From NCBI RefSeq assembly GCF_032062135.1, contig NC_092859.1:28533091-28597090 (forward strand): 64,000 bases of DNA, given 5' to 3'. Both the position numbers and the translations under genes were made by a program. The DNA comes from Pyxicephalus adspersus. Its lineage: Eukaryota; Chordata; Amphibia; Anura; Pyxicephalidae. Each line of letters opens with the position of its first letter. Position 1 is the stretch's first letter. This document shows positions 36,600-48,872 of the stretch, piece after piece. The notes beneath the pieces are model-generated. The model was not told where the DNA came from and searched no databases. It saw only the letters and a program-made list of their open reading frames with translations.

Positions 36600-39500
36600 C
36601 CCTAAAGAGTAGTTATAAGAGTCAATCAACTGCAGTGTTTGACAAAGGATTAGTGGTGTGGTAAAGATTAGTTGTGGTGTGGATGACTGCATTGCAAATG
36701 ATATCTATCTCTAGTCCTCTAGGAACAACTACAAACACAAAGCAACATCATTCAGTTCACTGTGGTTGTATTGCACATCCATTCAAGTCTATGGAGGAGG
36801 CTGGATGCTCAACAACAGCCAGAACTGGTAGAATGCAGGAACTGTGTACAAATGCCTGGAGGAAATGATTTCAAACAATTTCAAACAATTGATTGGAAGT
36901 GGTTGGGAGTGTGGTTGAGCATGTGGTAAACTGCAGGTGTGAAAGAGTCCTTAAATTACAATTAAGACATTTGCCTGACTCTGAGCTAGGGTGCACCTTG
37001 GCAGTCCAGTGTAAGCACCTTAATAACTACTAAACATAATTTTCTTGCTGCATAAATGGGGTAGTTGTCAGTCAAACACCAGGAATGCTTATGGGTAAAG
37101 CAACCCTGCAAACAAAATTTAAGAAATGGATTGCAACAGATGTGTTCACCCTGTCATCCTATCATTGTCTAACAATTTTTAGTATGCAAAGGTGTTTGGG
37201 TTATGAAAAAAAAAAGAAGAGACGACAGCATAATTTTCTATCCATTAAGCAGCTATTGTATCAAGGGCTGCGAGTGTATCCAATACATTTCCCTTCTTAG
37301 TAGGAAAAGAAAAACACATTTATCTTTAGAAGCACCAACTTTTCCAGCATGAATACTAATAGGCTTCCTTATTGCGACTTGGTGAATTATTTCATTGTAA
37401 TATCCTATTTTTTTGAATAATGTTCTATTGTCATTGGACTTCATGTCCATGGTGCCCAGGAAAACAGGCATCCTTGAAAGACGTGACACCTTTTTGAATT
37501 TAAATACCAAACCACCAAAATGCTATAAAGTCGTTTGCAGGTTGATAAAAGAGAGACGATTTAACGCCCCTTTTCAATCTCCATAGCATTTTCAGATCTC
37601 TCCGATTACGTATGTATTAAAAATCCGTCCATCAACAGCAATAAAAAACAATAAGGACAAGATACAAATAAGCAGGAAATAGGCGACAGTGGCTTACCTG
37701 CAGAAGAGAGGAAAAAATGGACAAATAAATGCAGATATAATAAGTTATGAAGAAGGAGAGCAAAGGATGCTGGGACATAGCTGATCAGACTCTCAAGGGT
37801 TGGTGTTCATTTTCAAATTAATTCCTTTGTTCCTTTGGCTTGAACAAAAAGATTAAAGATAAGGGAGATGTAGGTAGAAAATGAGGAGGGTCGAGGAATA
37901 TTACCTTCATATATCACTGCCACCCAAAATATTGCCCTACATACAGCACTCCCAAGAAGCCTTGATTGGACCTATCTTAAATCTTGTTTAATAGGAAAAT
38001 GTTTGATGGGCTTCTGTGTGGTGGCCTCTGGGGACTTTTGTTCACCAAGCTTGCAAATATCAGATAGCATCAGAAGTTTATCTCTATTACTATAATGTGG
38101 GTTTCTCGACAATGGTTGTGCTGTTATGGTCCAGCTTTTCATTTCCTACTGCGATGGACTGTCCATTATGGAACAGAGTATTACTGAGTAATAACAAGAG
38201 GAAAACGAATGTACAAAAGAGACAGAAACAAATATTTGTATAAGATGCAAAATTGAAAGATGCAACTAGCTTTCACGGGAAATTAATGTATAAACAGCAT
38301 GATTTAGAGATTAGACACAATATATATGATGGACTGCATGTCATTTATTACATAAAACGGTTTAAAGTGAACCTGTACTTTGTTCACATTTGGTCGTGCA
38401 ACAAAAAGTCCTATTTAATTGTCCCTAGACAAAACAGACAGTTTACACATCCAATGGGAAGGCAGACCCATGGCAAGGGTAACTTTTCTCCAGCCCACTT
38501 TCTGAACAATTTGCCATCAGATACAGTTTTGGTAGACTTTTAGGTCTCTTCTGCCATAATTCTCTTACTTTGTGTCAGCAAATATCTGTACTTTATACAC
38601 TAGCTGTGGACATTTTCAACATCCGTTAGATCTCTAGAATGGAGACAGATGCAGGTATAATACAACCCCACTGCATATGTCCAGAATATACACTATAACT
38701 GGGTCAAGCAAGAGGCTACCGGCCCTGAAAAAAGGATGGCATGAAAACTCTGAGCCTGCTTTAAGTGCCCAAAGTGCAGTTTTACTTTAAAGAAAAGCAA
38801 GAAGTTAACAGCCTACTCATAGATTTTTGCATACTACCTCGTTTATATCAAGTGCAATCCCCTGAAACTACATCTAAGTATAGGGGAGCATGTGAACCTC
38901 TCTCTCCTTTGTCCCAAAGATCACTCAGGGGTGTCTGAGTTGATGATCATTGGGTTCAACTGCTGTCACATTCATTGGTTGTTTATCCTCTTTAGGCTCT
39001 AACAGACCAGTTTAGGGATTACAGAGGCTTTTGTACTTGTTGAGGCAACAACTGTACTTAAATGGTGACTGGGACAAATAGGGCAAATCTCTCTAAGCTG
39101 CAGACATTAATACAAAGTTGGGGATCTAACCAATTTATGCGCACTGTAAAACTAAATAAAAATATATGGTGTTAAATATAGTTTAAGATTAGGCTGAAAT
39201 ATAGTCAGTAACTATAATATAATAATAATTATATTATAGTAATTATAGGCTGAATTTGTTATACAAGGATTCTCGAAGCTTATAGAAGTTTATGTCGATG
39301 ACTAGCGAGCCCTGAAAAAGGGTCAAGTTCTATTTGGGAAGTAGGATTAGAAAAGATTTACCAGTACAGACATTACCAGACAGGATTTGATAAGCTATTT
39401 TTGGCTGACTAAGAAGACGGTCTAGTAACTTTTCCCTTTAGCATAACTAATGTGTAACTTTTACCTCAACAAACAGAGCAGTTATCAAAAACTGCTTGTT

Positions 39501-40984
39501 GCTTGGCTCCTTTGGGTAAAACATCTTTTTGTAAAACAACTTCCAGCATACTAGCAAACGTCTAGCATACAACTTAAAGTGACCCTGCATTAAAATATAC
39601 AGGTCAGCATAATAGGGCTCCTTTAGAGAATAGCTTCCTGATACGATGATTCTCTAGCTAATACATCAACACAACACAAAGTACTGAAACCAGAGACACC
39701 AATATTTACATTTCTCAGTATAGGTCGAAATAAATTATTTGCATTAAAAAAGATCATTTCTAGGTAAAATTGCGCTTATCGCCTGTGTATGTGGTCATTT
39801 GTATGTTGTTTGACTAAGATTTCTGGCTGAAATTCTGCTTCTGTAGCAGAAAAATGTTAAGTTTCTTTAGGGTTGTGAAGACGACAAATGGTAGGATTGA
39901 ACTCAAGCCCCAATTACTAACTGACCAACTAGGTAGCCACATTCTAAACTTAAGAAATGGTCCTCCAGGGGAAATCCATATGTAATTTTGTGTTCGGATA
40001 GTAGCAATCAGTTCATTTACCTTATCTCTATGATGTCAACTTCAGAAAATACTTTCTTTGTCCAAATAAGACTGGCATGTCATTTGTTTTCTGTTGGCAG
40101 GATGACAGATGAAAGCTTGTTAATGTCTGTGACTAGCAAAACATCCACAGATGTAGAAAATACAAAAAGGTCTAAAAATGGCATCTACCTGCCACATGAA
40201 GAGCTTAGTAATCTTCAAACCAAGAAAAATGTAATTGGCATACTTATAATACAACTGTGCAAATATCAGAGCTCAGTCAAAAGTGGAGCTATGGATAGAT
40301 AAGGAGGGGTCAGGGGCAGTGATAATAAATTGGCGCTAGCATTTATACAGAAGTTTTATTACCTGTTAATCTTGCCAGTTATTTATCCATTTTGTTTAAC
40401 AAGGTGACATGTGATGGGCAGGGAAACAGCCCAGCCGCAGAGTCACCCTTTCAACAGGTAATCTTAATTGAATATGTATACACTTACAGCTTTTTTTTAC
40501 TTAAAAAAAAAATTTAGGCCATCTGAATAAAAAGCTGATCATCACCTCATTTTCTGGAAAGCTTGGCCTGCATGTGAATCTAAACAAAATATAAAGGCAT
40601 TTGAATAAGACGAGAGGGATTCAAATACTGAATACCACAAAAAAACAGACATTAACCTTATCAATATTTGTTAATTCAGTGGACCCTTAAAGTACAATAA
40701 ATTAAAACATCAGTAAGTAAAATTCCTTTAGTCACGTTGGTTGTTGCACTGAAAGGCTTTCCTTTCTAATCACGTTAGTCTTTGCACTGCAATATGCCTC
40801 TATTGTTTGTAAAGAATAAAAGTGGGCTCAGATGAAGCAATTTGTCATAAAATTGTCTGATAAAATACGCACAAGTTGACATACATAGGTTTCAATTAAG
40901 GGTAATTAGGGAGAGTGTCCTGATCTGTAACTTCTTTATTTGTAATCAGTGTCTGTGTATATATAATCAATTTAAATTTATTCA
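36600..40984. other. Intergenic, unassigned
   Basis: No coding exon is identified over 4.4 kb. A TATAATATAAT palindrome of at least 15 bp per arm lies near 39208-39247. The ORF at 39988-40302 (104 codons) has no recognisable domain. Confidence 0.4.
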
Positions 40985-41700
40985 GGGTTGCACTGACTTT
41001 TCTAGATACTGAGCCATGGGGAAATATATATCCTGAAAATACCCTGAAAAAAAATCAGTAGTGCTCAAAGTCTGACACAAAAAGTAGAGCGTTAAAAGAG
41101 TTCTGTTGTTACCACAATCAGGAAGACCAACCAAGATTTCAGCCACAACTACCAGGAAAATTTGTCAAGATGCAAGAAAACTCAGATGCCAGTTTAGATG
41201 AAATACAAGCCTCTCTGCAAACAGTTGGTGTTGCAATGCAACAAGGCCTAGTAAAAAGTATACCATCCCAACTGTGAAGTGTGGTGAGGTGTGTGAGCTT
41301 GTAAACTTCAAAGGCAAGGTGCATGCAGCATGTTATCATAAATACTGCAATGTTGCATTAACTAGTCCGGAAGTTGTGCATGGGATGCGCTAGATCTTCC
41401 AACATGACCATGATCCAAAACACGGTGAAGTCAACTGCTCAGTAGCTTTAGCTGAAAAAAATGAAGGTGCTGTATTGGAAATCAAAGTCTCCTGTCTTTA
41501 ATATCATTGATGCACTAGGAGATCTCACAAGTAGTTCATGAAAGACAACCCAAGCATTACAGGATTTGGAGGCTTTTTGCCAGGAAGAACCGGCAGCTCT
41601 ACAGCCTTTGTCAAAAGATAGCATGCCACCATTGGTGCTAAAGGGGGGAATACACTGTATTAAAAAGGAAAGGTGTGCACATTTTTTAACAGGTACCATC
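40985..41700 (+). pseudogene. Dead Tc1-like transposon with transposase remnant
   Basis: From about 41090 the plus strand gives, in shifting frames, GRPTKISATTTRKI, the DNA-binding/linker words of Tc1 transposases. After a shortened middle, about 41390-41450 gives FQHDHDPKH followed by AEKNEGAVLE, which matches the FQQDNDPKH...WPSQSPDLNPIE region around the second catalytic Asp in the family. The downstream words GAKGGNTLY fit the usual C-terminus. Stops and frameshifts are frequent and the middle is deleted, so it is inactive. TIRs were not located with confidence. It is just outside the 3' end of MTPN. Confidence 0.75.
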
Positions 41701-41825
41701 CAGTTTTATTCTTAATTGCCATTTCGTTTTGATGTCTGTGGACATGTTGTAATTTAGATTCCACTAAATGAAAGGTGTTTTGCCTGTTGTCTTTAAATAG
41801 TACAAAAACTTGAAAATTTTTCCAA

Positions 41826-42003
41826 AATTCTGAGCCTGCAGCCAGCATCAAAGACACACACGCTGCAGCCAGCATAAAGGACACACACGCAGGATCAGAT
41901 ATCGGGAGCTGTCTTATAAACGGGCGAGTGTCCTATTTTATTTTTTTAAAAATCGGGGGTGGCTTACTTAATGGGGGTGTCCTAAAATCGGGGAAACACG
42001 GTA
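41826..42003. repeat. Foldback-type MITE fragment with 27-bp tandem pair
   Basis: The right end, read on the minus strand, is CCGTGTTTCCCCGATTTTAG then GACACCCCCATTAAGTAAGCC. This 'CCGTGTTTCCCCGA' end is typical of a common vertebrate palindromic MITE type. At about 41839-41892 two tandem copies of a GCAGCCAGCAT...GACACACACGC unit are seen. The opposite end is not recognisable. Confidence 0.5.
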
Positions 42004-42834
42004 GTAGCCATTATGGCTTTGCTATATTAGTAGTAGTAATATGTGTAGTCAAAACACCTCTGCCTTTATGTTTTCGCTATCCACATCACATTGGGATGAG
42101 ATTTTCCTTTTGTTTCCCATCCTGCTGATGCAACAGGATATGAGAATATATCATAACAAATTGAGTGGAACACAGAATATATCAAATGACCTTTAGGATA
42201 AAATAAAATGTAGCAATATACCTTATATAATTACTTAATTTCAGTCCTGTTTGTTTGCAGCTTATATTTGCAACATAATAGGCTTTCAAAGTTTCAGTTT
42301 AGTTTATTTCTGCCTAGACGAGTGGCTATGTTGGCTGAAGTGTCTATTAGAAGGGTTTATGTAGTGACACTAAGTGTACATCCTGAGTCAGATATTTATC
42401 ATTAGGGGTTACTATGTTGTGCTCAGGGGCTGTGCTTGGGGTGCACATGTGCATGATGACCTGTGTTCAAGTGATCAGACACATCATGAAGTCTATTAGC
42501 ATATGGAAAGCTCCCATATATGAGTTTTGAGGAGATCACAGCAATAAGGGACATGGCATAGGTATTTTTTAAAACAGAGGCAAAACAGGATAATATAGTG
42601 AGAGTTTTCATTACTATAAGAATATATTTTATGGTTTAGGAGTCTGTAGATTTTTATTCCTTAATCTTTGGTGATACACAAACTCTAAACTGCAACAATA
42701 TGCACTTGATTAAATTAGAACGCAGTTCATAATGCTAACACCATAAAAAACATTCGTTTTTAACATTTATTGTACTTCCAAGACAGGTGGGTAACTTAAG
42801 GCATACAAAAAGAATAAAAGGAATGAATAAAGCA

Positions 42835-45800
42835 CTTGCAGAGATTATTATTCTTTATTTCAAGCAAAAAAGAAAATGCAAAGCAAGAAAAAAAATCATT
42901 AGGAAAAAAACAGGTTAGGCTTTTAAAATATAAACCTAATTGTTAACGTTGTCTTGATGGTGACAATAATAATAAATACTCCTGGCATTTTTTTTCTTAT
43001 CTGATTTTCATTAGGGTTCTTTTCATTTAGGAACTCGAAAAATATCCCAAATGCTTGGGAGGCCAGCAGTTACATGGACCAAAATGATTATAAATATCTC
43101 ATGCCCCCAAAACACTGAACGGGGGGCTTTATGCACAAAATACATTCAGTCAAAAACAAAATCAGCAATGAGCATTGTAAGCATTTTAAAAAAGCTAGTT
43201 TAAATTGCTAAATACTTAGACTAATTATGTGCAAGTTTTGTGCATCTAGGAGGAGACTCTTCAAAGTACATTGGGAATGGTCATGAAAATGTTGCTGGTT
43301 TTGTGGAAAAATGAAAAAGAAAAAAAAAAACACTCATCACTTCAACTTCAAGTTCATACAGTAATAATGAATTACATGCTACAACCCTACAATGGCTTTA
43401 ATAGAAGTAAAAATCTGCAAGGCCACTTCAGAGTTTTGGGATCATAACCCTAAAGAAGCACAACACAATGCATTACATTTATACTCCCCACAACTGTAGT
43501 TGTGCATTGGGTGTCATTTTAAATAAAGAGCACCTACACACATCACAAAAGTGATGTGCATTAACAGTTTTACCTAAATGAAAAAGTCTGAAGTAGCCCA
43601 GGCGAGCTCACAAGTAATATTTTAGTTTTTTTTTTTTTATTTTTGCTGGTTCATAAACCTAGCTACCTGACCATTTATATATCTTAACGACTCCGATACA
43701 AAGATCTCTGCAGCCAAGGTCCCAGCTTGCTCTCATGCTGTGAAGGCCAAGTGAGATACAGGTAGAGTCCATAAATATTTGCCAACACATCAATGTCAAT
43801 GAAAGTATTCATTTTAGTTGGCTTGCTCCTCCCAGGAGTAAGTGCTGCTGGTTAATCACCTGGAACCAAACTTTTTATTTCCTACTTTATACCATATGAT
43901 TAAAAAAAGGCTGAAGAGCAAAATGGGCTAAGAATGCTATGCAATGTACAAAATAAAGTACCAGTTATGTATACTTTATATAAAATGTCTTAAAGTATAT
44001 GTAATGTTAAAACCTAATATTTTTGAGTAGATAGGGTGGGGAATAGATATAACCCTGTGTGTTTTTGTTTGGACAGCTTCCCTTTTTTCTTTAACCTTCT
44101 AGCTGAAAAACACATCAAGAATTGAAAAAAAAATCTAAAATGAGGTAAGTCCCCTCAAACAGCTGTTACAGGAAAAAGGGTTTCCATTCCCCTCCATTCC
44201 AGTTGAGATGGCAACTGAAAATTTTGAAGCTTACTTATGCTTAAGTCCTGGTGACAGTAAACTTGACAAAAAAAAAAAAAAAAGGACACAAACCATTAAA
44301 AAACCTGTTAAAAGTTCTAGCCCTTCCCTACACTAACCAGAAAAGGTTTATTTATAAAAGATTTATATTTGCATTTTTCTGTCAACTGCCTCAACACACA
44401 CACACAAACATACGTGGTCTCTAGTTCGGACAGTGCATAAGGGATTCAAACCACCGAGCCCTATGTTTACAAATAATGTAAACAACTATGGAGCCAAATC
44501 CAAATCTTTGCTGCTTAGGCCTCCGAAATAGAAAAAAACAATTACAATTGATGAACAGGTAAACTCCCATTAAACTCTCATTATTTTGCATGTTAACCAG
44601 TTGTAAAGATGTCCCCTGGTTTTCTTTAAACGACTTGTTAGCAAGAGAGGAAAAATAGTATCTATATAGAAAATTGTAAAGGCTAGAAACTTTATCAACA
44701 TTTAATCACAGTCTGGGTGTCCATTGTGGATTTATTTACCATATGTTTAGCAATAAATATATAACAATAGCTCCTATTAATTTAAAAAGCAATTTAGAGA
44801 CCATTTTTAGGTTTTTTTTTTTTTTCGATGAGCATCCTGAAAGATAAAAACCTGAAAATGGTCTTTAAAATGTGGGCCTAAGATAACATGGACTGACCCC
44901 TTGCCCCATTCCAGGGGGACTATCATGACATTATCCTGAGTGCTCCTGCTGCAGAGCACCGTGCTCATGCCAGATCTGCTTTCTACACCACTAAGGAATA
45001 CCCAGAGCTGGAATAGAGGGGAAGAGGACCCTGTGATTCGTGTGGACAATGAGAAGACCTTTCATCTATAATCTGCTGCTTTATTCTATACAACCTGATG
45101 AATTGCTAGGTGACAGAATAAAAAAGCAAAGAAAATGATCACCCCGATGCTTGTAATCACATTTCCCACATTGGCATATTTTGACAGATTTCCTTCTGAA
45201 AAGGAAGTTCTGAAAACCTTCTTTCAGCCTGTAAACTGCTTTGTAAATGTGTGCTGAATTTGATGCTCTTTAGAAAAGCAAGTGAGGAAAAAGCAGCAAG
45301 ATCAGACAACATTCTGCTCAGATACATTTTAATAACAGAGGTCGTTTTCATCCAGTTAAGAAACAATACACAAGCAGAATTGTTCTGGTAGAGATTTGAA
45401 TGTGTGCACATCTCATTTTTTTTTAATGTCCTAAAACTATTTAGTCTGAGCTGTTTTGGGACATTTCATCACCAAAGGTAAGCAAGGTCATGATTAGCTG
45501 AGGTCTGGGGAATGTACTGGGAATATTACACTAAAAGAGTTTCAAATGTTCAAGCTGATAGTAAACCAGTAGGTTAAAACCAAAAGCATAATTTGTGGTT
45601 CTTTAATGCAAGGTACAAAGTACATAATGCTGAGTTATTTATTCTTAAGTATACAAGGCCTTCAAATTCACTCCATACGCTAGACGAGGTGAAGAGTATT
45701 TATTAAACAGTTTAGAACATGATCAGAAGCCAAATAATGCTATTACTCATTTAACATTCTAAATAAAAGAAAGCTAAAAAAAAAAATCTTATGTAATCTC

Positions 45801-46130
45801 CAAGTTCAAACAATCCCTACAATCAAGAGGAAGTTGTAATACCTCTTTTGTAAACAAGGTATGTTCTATAATTAAGGTCTGTGATCCATTCCTCCAAATG
45901 ATCCTAAAATACCTCTGTGCTTTTGAGGACAGTGGTAAGTTCCAAACTTTGGAAAAAATTAGCAGAGACATTAGACATTCTGTCTAACCGAGGCTGTTTC
46001 TCTCTCATATGTCACTGCATTTCCCCACATTTTAGATGAAAATTATGGATGAATCGGCAGAAGAAAAAAATAAACAGAAAGAAAAAAATAGGAAATGAGA
46101 GGCAAACGGTGCTGACAATCTCCTGTCCCA
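42835..46130 (-). other. MTPN: Probable MTPN 3' untranslated region
   Basis: About 3.3 kb following the TGA, AT-rich and free of recognisable transposons, unlike the sequence on both sides. This fits the long 3' UTR known for vertebrate MTPN mRNAs. The far end is placed by a polyadenylation signal at 42854-42859. Simple tracts occur inside, including an A/T run near 44267-44284, a T run near 44812-44825 and a short CA run near 44394. In primates this UTR carries the small LUZP6 reading frame; I see no counterpart in the short minus-strand ORFs here (44807-45049 and 45157-45411 do not resemble it). The exact end is uncertain without transcript data. Confidence 0.7.
42854..42859 (-). promoter_or_regulatory. 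MTPN: Candidate MTPN polyadenylation signal
   Basis: AATAAA on the minus strand in the context GAAATAAAGAATAA, at the distal edge of the repeat-free UTR block. Cleavage would fall near 42835. Another AATAAA near 42765 is an alternative, so this site is a best guess. Confidence 0.45.
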
Positions 46131-46217
46131 TCAATGAAGCAGATCTTTAATTGATTGGTTGTCTGTGGATTCAAAGGCACTTAGTCCATCAGGTCCCTTC
46201 ACATTCTTATCAGCCCC
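46131..46217 (-). CDS. MTPN: Myotrophin last coding exon (residues 91-118 and stop)
   Basis: Final coding exon on the minus strand, 28 codons plus TGA. The acceptor is TTGTGTTTTGCAG. It begins GADKNVKGPDGLSAF and ends NQSIKDLLH before the stop at 46131-46133. Joined to exon 3 it restores LLER-GADKN, the normal junction of an ankyrin repeat. The three exons give 94 residues; with the 24 expected from exon 1 the protein is 118 residues, the family length. The C-terminal KDLLH differs from the mammalian end as I recall it. The exon is 16.1 kb from exon 3, and the intron between them is packed with transposable elements. Confidence 0.97.
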   Translation of the reverse strand, partial: GADKNVKGPDGLSAFESTDNQSIKDLLH

Positions 46218-47711
46218 CTGCAAAACACAAATGGAGAGAAAAGAAATAAATGACTACAAAAACTAGCACAAAGAAAAAATAACTGACACAAAAAAAAATA
46301 ATCATCTAACACAACTTGAAGCTGAACTCAAGCTTAAAAAATCAATATAGCAGTAAAAGTAGAAAAGTGCTTTCACCCTCAGTACCTCTTCTCTGGCACT
46401 AGATGTTCTCTGTTTTCTAGGTTGAATAAAGTCATCTTTATGACACCAATATCATTCAACTCACTGGTTCTAAGCCAAGACTCTTGGATATCTGCCTTCC
46501 AGGTCATGATAAAGGCACACCACCAAACTTTAGGAACTTTTTTCTACACATGGTCTGTGTGGACAGACTCCTGGGAGTCAATGTAGCAGCATTTTTGGGG
46601 GAAATTCATTATTTTGTGCATATAGAAGAGCATTGGTGAGAGTCCACAAGGATAGAACTCAGGAGGGGCTGACATTTCACTGCAAACAATTTGTGTTGTC
46701 AGCTCAAACAGGACGTCAGGAGTTACCTGGATTTCCAGCAGATGATCAGGATTTTTTCAGTATATGCAGAGTGAGTTTTCAAAGCGAAAAAACATTGGGA
46801 AATGCAAAGGTGTTGGGGGGATATACTAAAAGCTTTTTTACCCCATAAAGTTTTGAAAACACAAAATACATTTTTCTTCAAACATAAATACATCACATCT
46901 CTACCTGTTAGAGTACAGCAGTTTATTATTAGATTTTTACTCCACTGATTTGTGGCAAAACAGAAAGAAAAAAAACTAATCATTTTGTTAACAGCTCATA
47001 AAACAAAATGAAAAAAAATCTGGTTGTAGAAGGATTCATTATATGTTCGCGCTGTATACAATATTTGTAAATTAAGCTTGTTTGTTTTTTTTTTTTTTTT
47101 TTTTAGGAGTTGTAGAAAATACCTTGAAGCAAATAAATATTAGTACAGGGTCTAAAACCATTCTTTTTTCTGTGTTCTGTGCAGCGTCAGTGACATTTTA
47201 TTACTTAAAAACAAAAGGTAATTACAGTTTCTCTCTGCAGTGGGAAATAAGTACATGACACCAGGCCGGAAAACCTGTCAGTGAAGGGGACTCTTAAAGA
47301 GTTCCGATTATGCTTGTGGATCTAAAGCTAGCTCTAGAATACAATAGGCGATTTTTAATTGCCATGCACTTTATGAAACCCCAAAGAAAAAGGAAGGGCA
47401 TGAGGAGCTGGTTCAACAGAAAAAGGTTCTATTTGTACATTAAGGGTCTTTGTCAAGGAACAAGCTGACCATGGCAAATATAAACTATGGGGAGCACTGC
47501 AACACGCTCCCCATTTTTGGTCTCTAGGCTCATCTTGCTCCTTTGTAATCCCAAAAAGGATTTAGGATTGAAAGCAGGGAGTAAACTTACTGCATATGTG
47601 CTCCAAGCAATTCTAGTTTTATAGCTTTAAATCTCAAATGTAGCATTCATGCAAGTAGCAGATCTCCCTCTATTCCATTTGTTTGGGCTAGAGCAGGAGA
47701 TAAAAGGGAAG

Positions 47712-47900
47712 GTCTAGATCTGAGTTTCTTAACCAGGGTTCAAAGGAATCCTTTCGGAGTTTCCTAGAGGTTACTTCAGAAATGAGCGGTTTGTGCCACT
47801 TAGGTCAGTTTAACGGATATCAATGATCTTTTTGGAGATCTGTAGGGGTGACATAAATCTCACTGACCACCATGCTGACATACTGTGAGCGGTGTGTGAA
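47712..47900 (+). repeat. hAT-like repeat, TTTCTCAACC family, truncated
   Basis: Begins GAGTTTCTTAACCAGGGTTC and shares GAGCGGTTTGTG and CAATGATCTTTTTGG with the element at 33351-33584 (opposite strand). The right end is degenerate. Lies in MTPN intron 3. Confidence 0.6.
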
Positions 47901-48535
47901 CCCTTTCCCCAACGCACATGCAGGAAGAACGGACATATACCACAGGGTTAATTTATGACACATTGAGTAGAAACATTTTTTTGGAGCAATCATTTAGGAG
48001 TAACTCTAAAGTATTTCAGTTTCCCTGTTTTATGCAATACCATGATTTTTACACGTACGATATGTGTGGTGCATATCACCTTGACAGTGTTCTATTGTAA
48101 AATGTAAATTTCAATGCACAAATTTGCATTGGCAATCATTTAGGGTCAAGTCACAGTGGTGATGCCTAACCACAAGAAGATCACCAAAGGAAATATAGGG
48201 AGGTGCAAAGTGTGCTCCTGCAAGAAGCCCCTGGACCCTCTTCAACCAATGGAAGTTCCCCAAGTCAGTTCTGCGTAGGGGCCCACTTTTTGCTATGTCC
48301 GCCACAGTCACCAAGGTCCCACTGTTCTTTAGTTGCCTAAAAGACTGTATGCCAGTTTGAAAAGTGAGTGAGAAATGCATATTAGTGGAGTAGGTAAAAA
48401 CGAAACAATCCTGTGCTGTGCTGGCATTATGCATGTTAATATTCAGTGTATAAAACTGCAATTTGTTTTCCTTATTTCACTAGTATGTCTTTAAAAGAAA
48501 AAAAAAATGAACATCCATTGATCATTTAATCTATG

Positions 48536-48872
48536 ATTATTATTACACAGTAATTATTTAGGGCCATCATATTACACAGCACAAAGTCCATAGTCATGTC
48601 ACTAGCTGTCCTTCAAACGGGCTCACAATCTAATGTCCCCATTATAGTCATATGTCATTTATACCACCTAAGGTCAATTTTGAGGGGAAGCCAATTAACC
48701 TAACTGCATGATTTTTGGGTTGTGGGAGGAAACCAGAGTATCTGGATGAAACCCACGCAGCCATGGGAAGAACCTACAAACTCCATGCAGATAGTGTCCT
48801 GGCCAAGACTCGAACCAGGGACCTAGCTCTGCAAAGGTCAGAGTGCTAAATCACTGAGCCACTGTGCTGCCC
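48536..48872 (-). repeat. tRNA-derived SINE with LINE-type tail
   Basis: Minus-strand element that starts GGGCAGCACAGTGGCTCAG. It has an RNA polymerase III A box, TGGCTCAGTGA (48851-48861), and a B box, GGTTCGAGTCT (48806-48816), about 35 bp apart as in a tRNA promoter. The body includes GTTTCCTCCCACA and GCAGTTAGGTTAATTGGC, well-known words in frog and fish repeats. The 3' part, AGATTGTGAGCCC ... TGTGCTGTGTAATATGATGG, followed by an AATAAT tail, matches the fragments at 7135-7231 and 36060-36180. It is decayed and sits in MTPN intron 3. Confidence 0.85.

Noticed and set aside
39304..39345. A possible fourth GAGGAAGC...GAAACGCGT motif (CCCTGAAAAAGGGTCAAG)
   Set aside because: Only the start is similar; the hairpin and GAAACGCGT part are not convincing.
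42835..46130. A LUZP6-like small ORF in the MTPN 3' UTR
   Set aside because: None of the short minus-strand frames resembles the known human peptide.
48806..48861. A functional tRNA gene, because A and B boxes are present
   Set aside because: The sequence continues as a SINE body and does not fold as a full cloverleaf with matching acceptor arms by eye.
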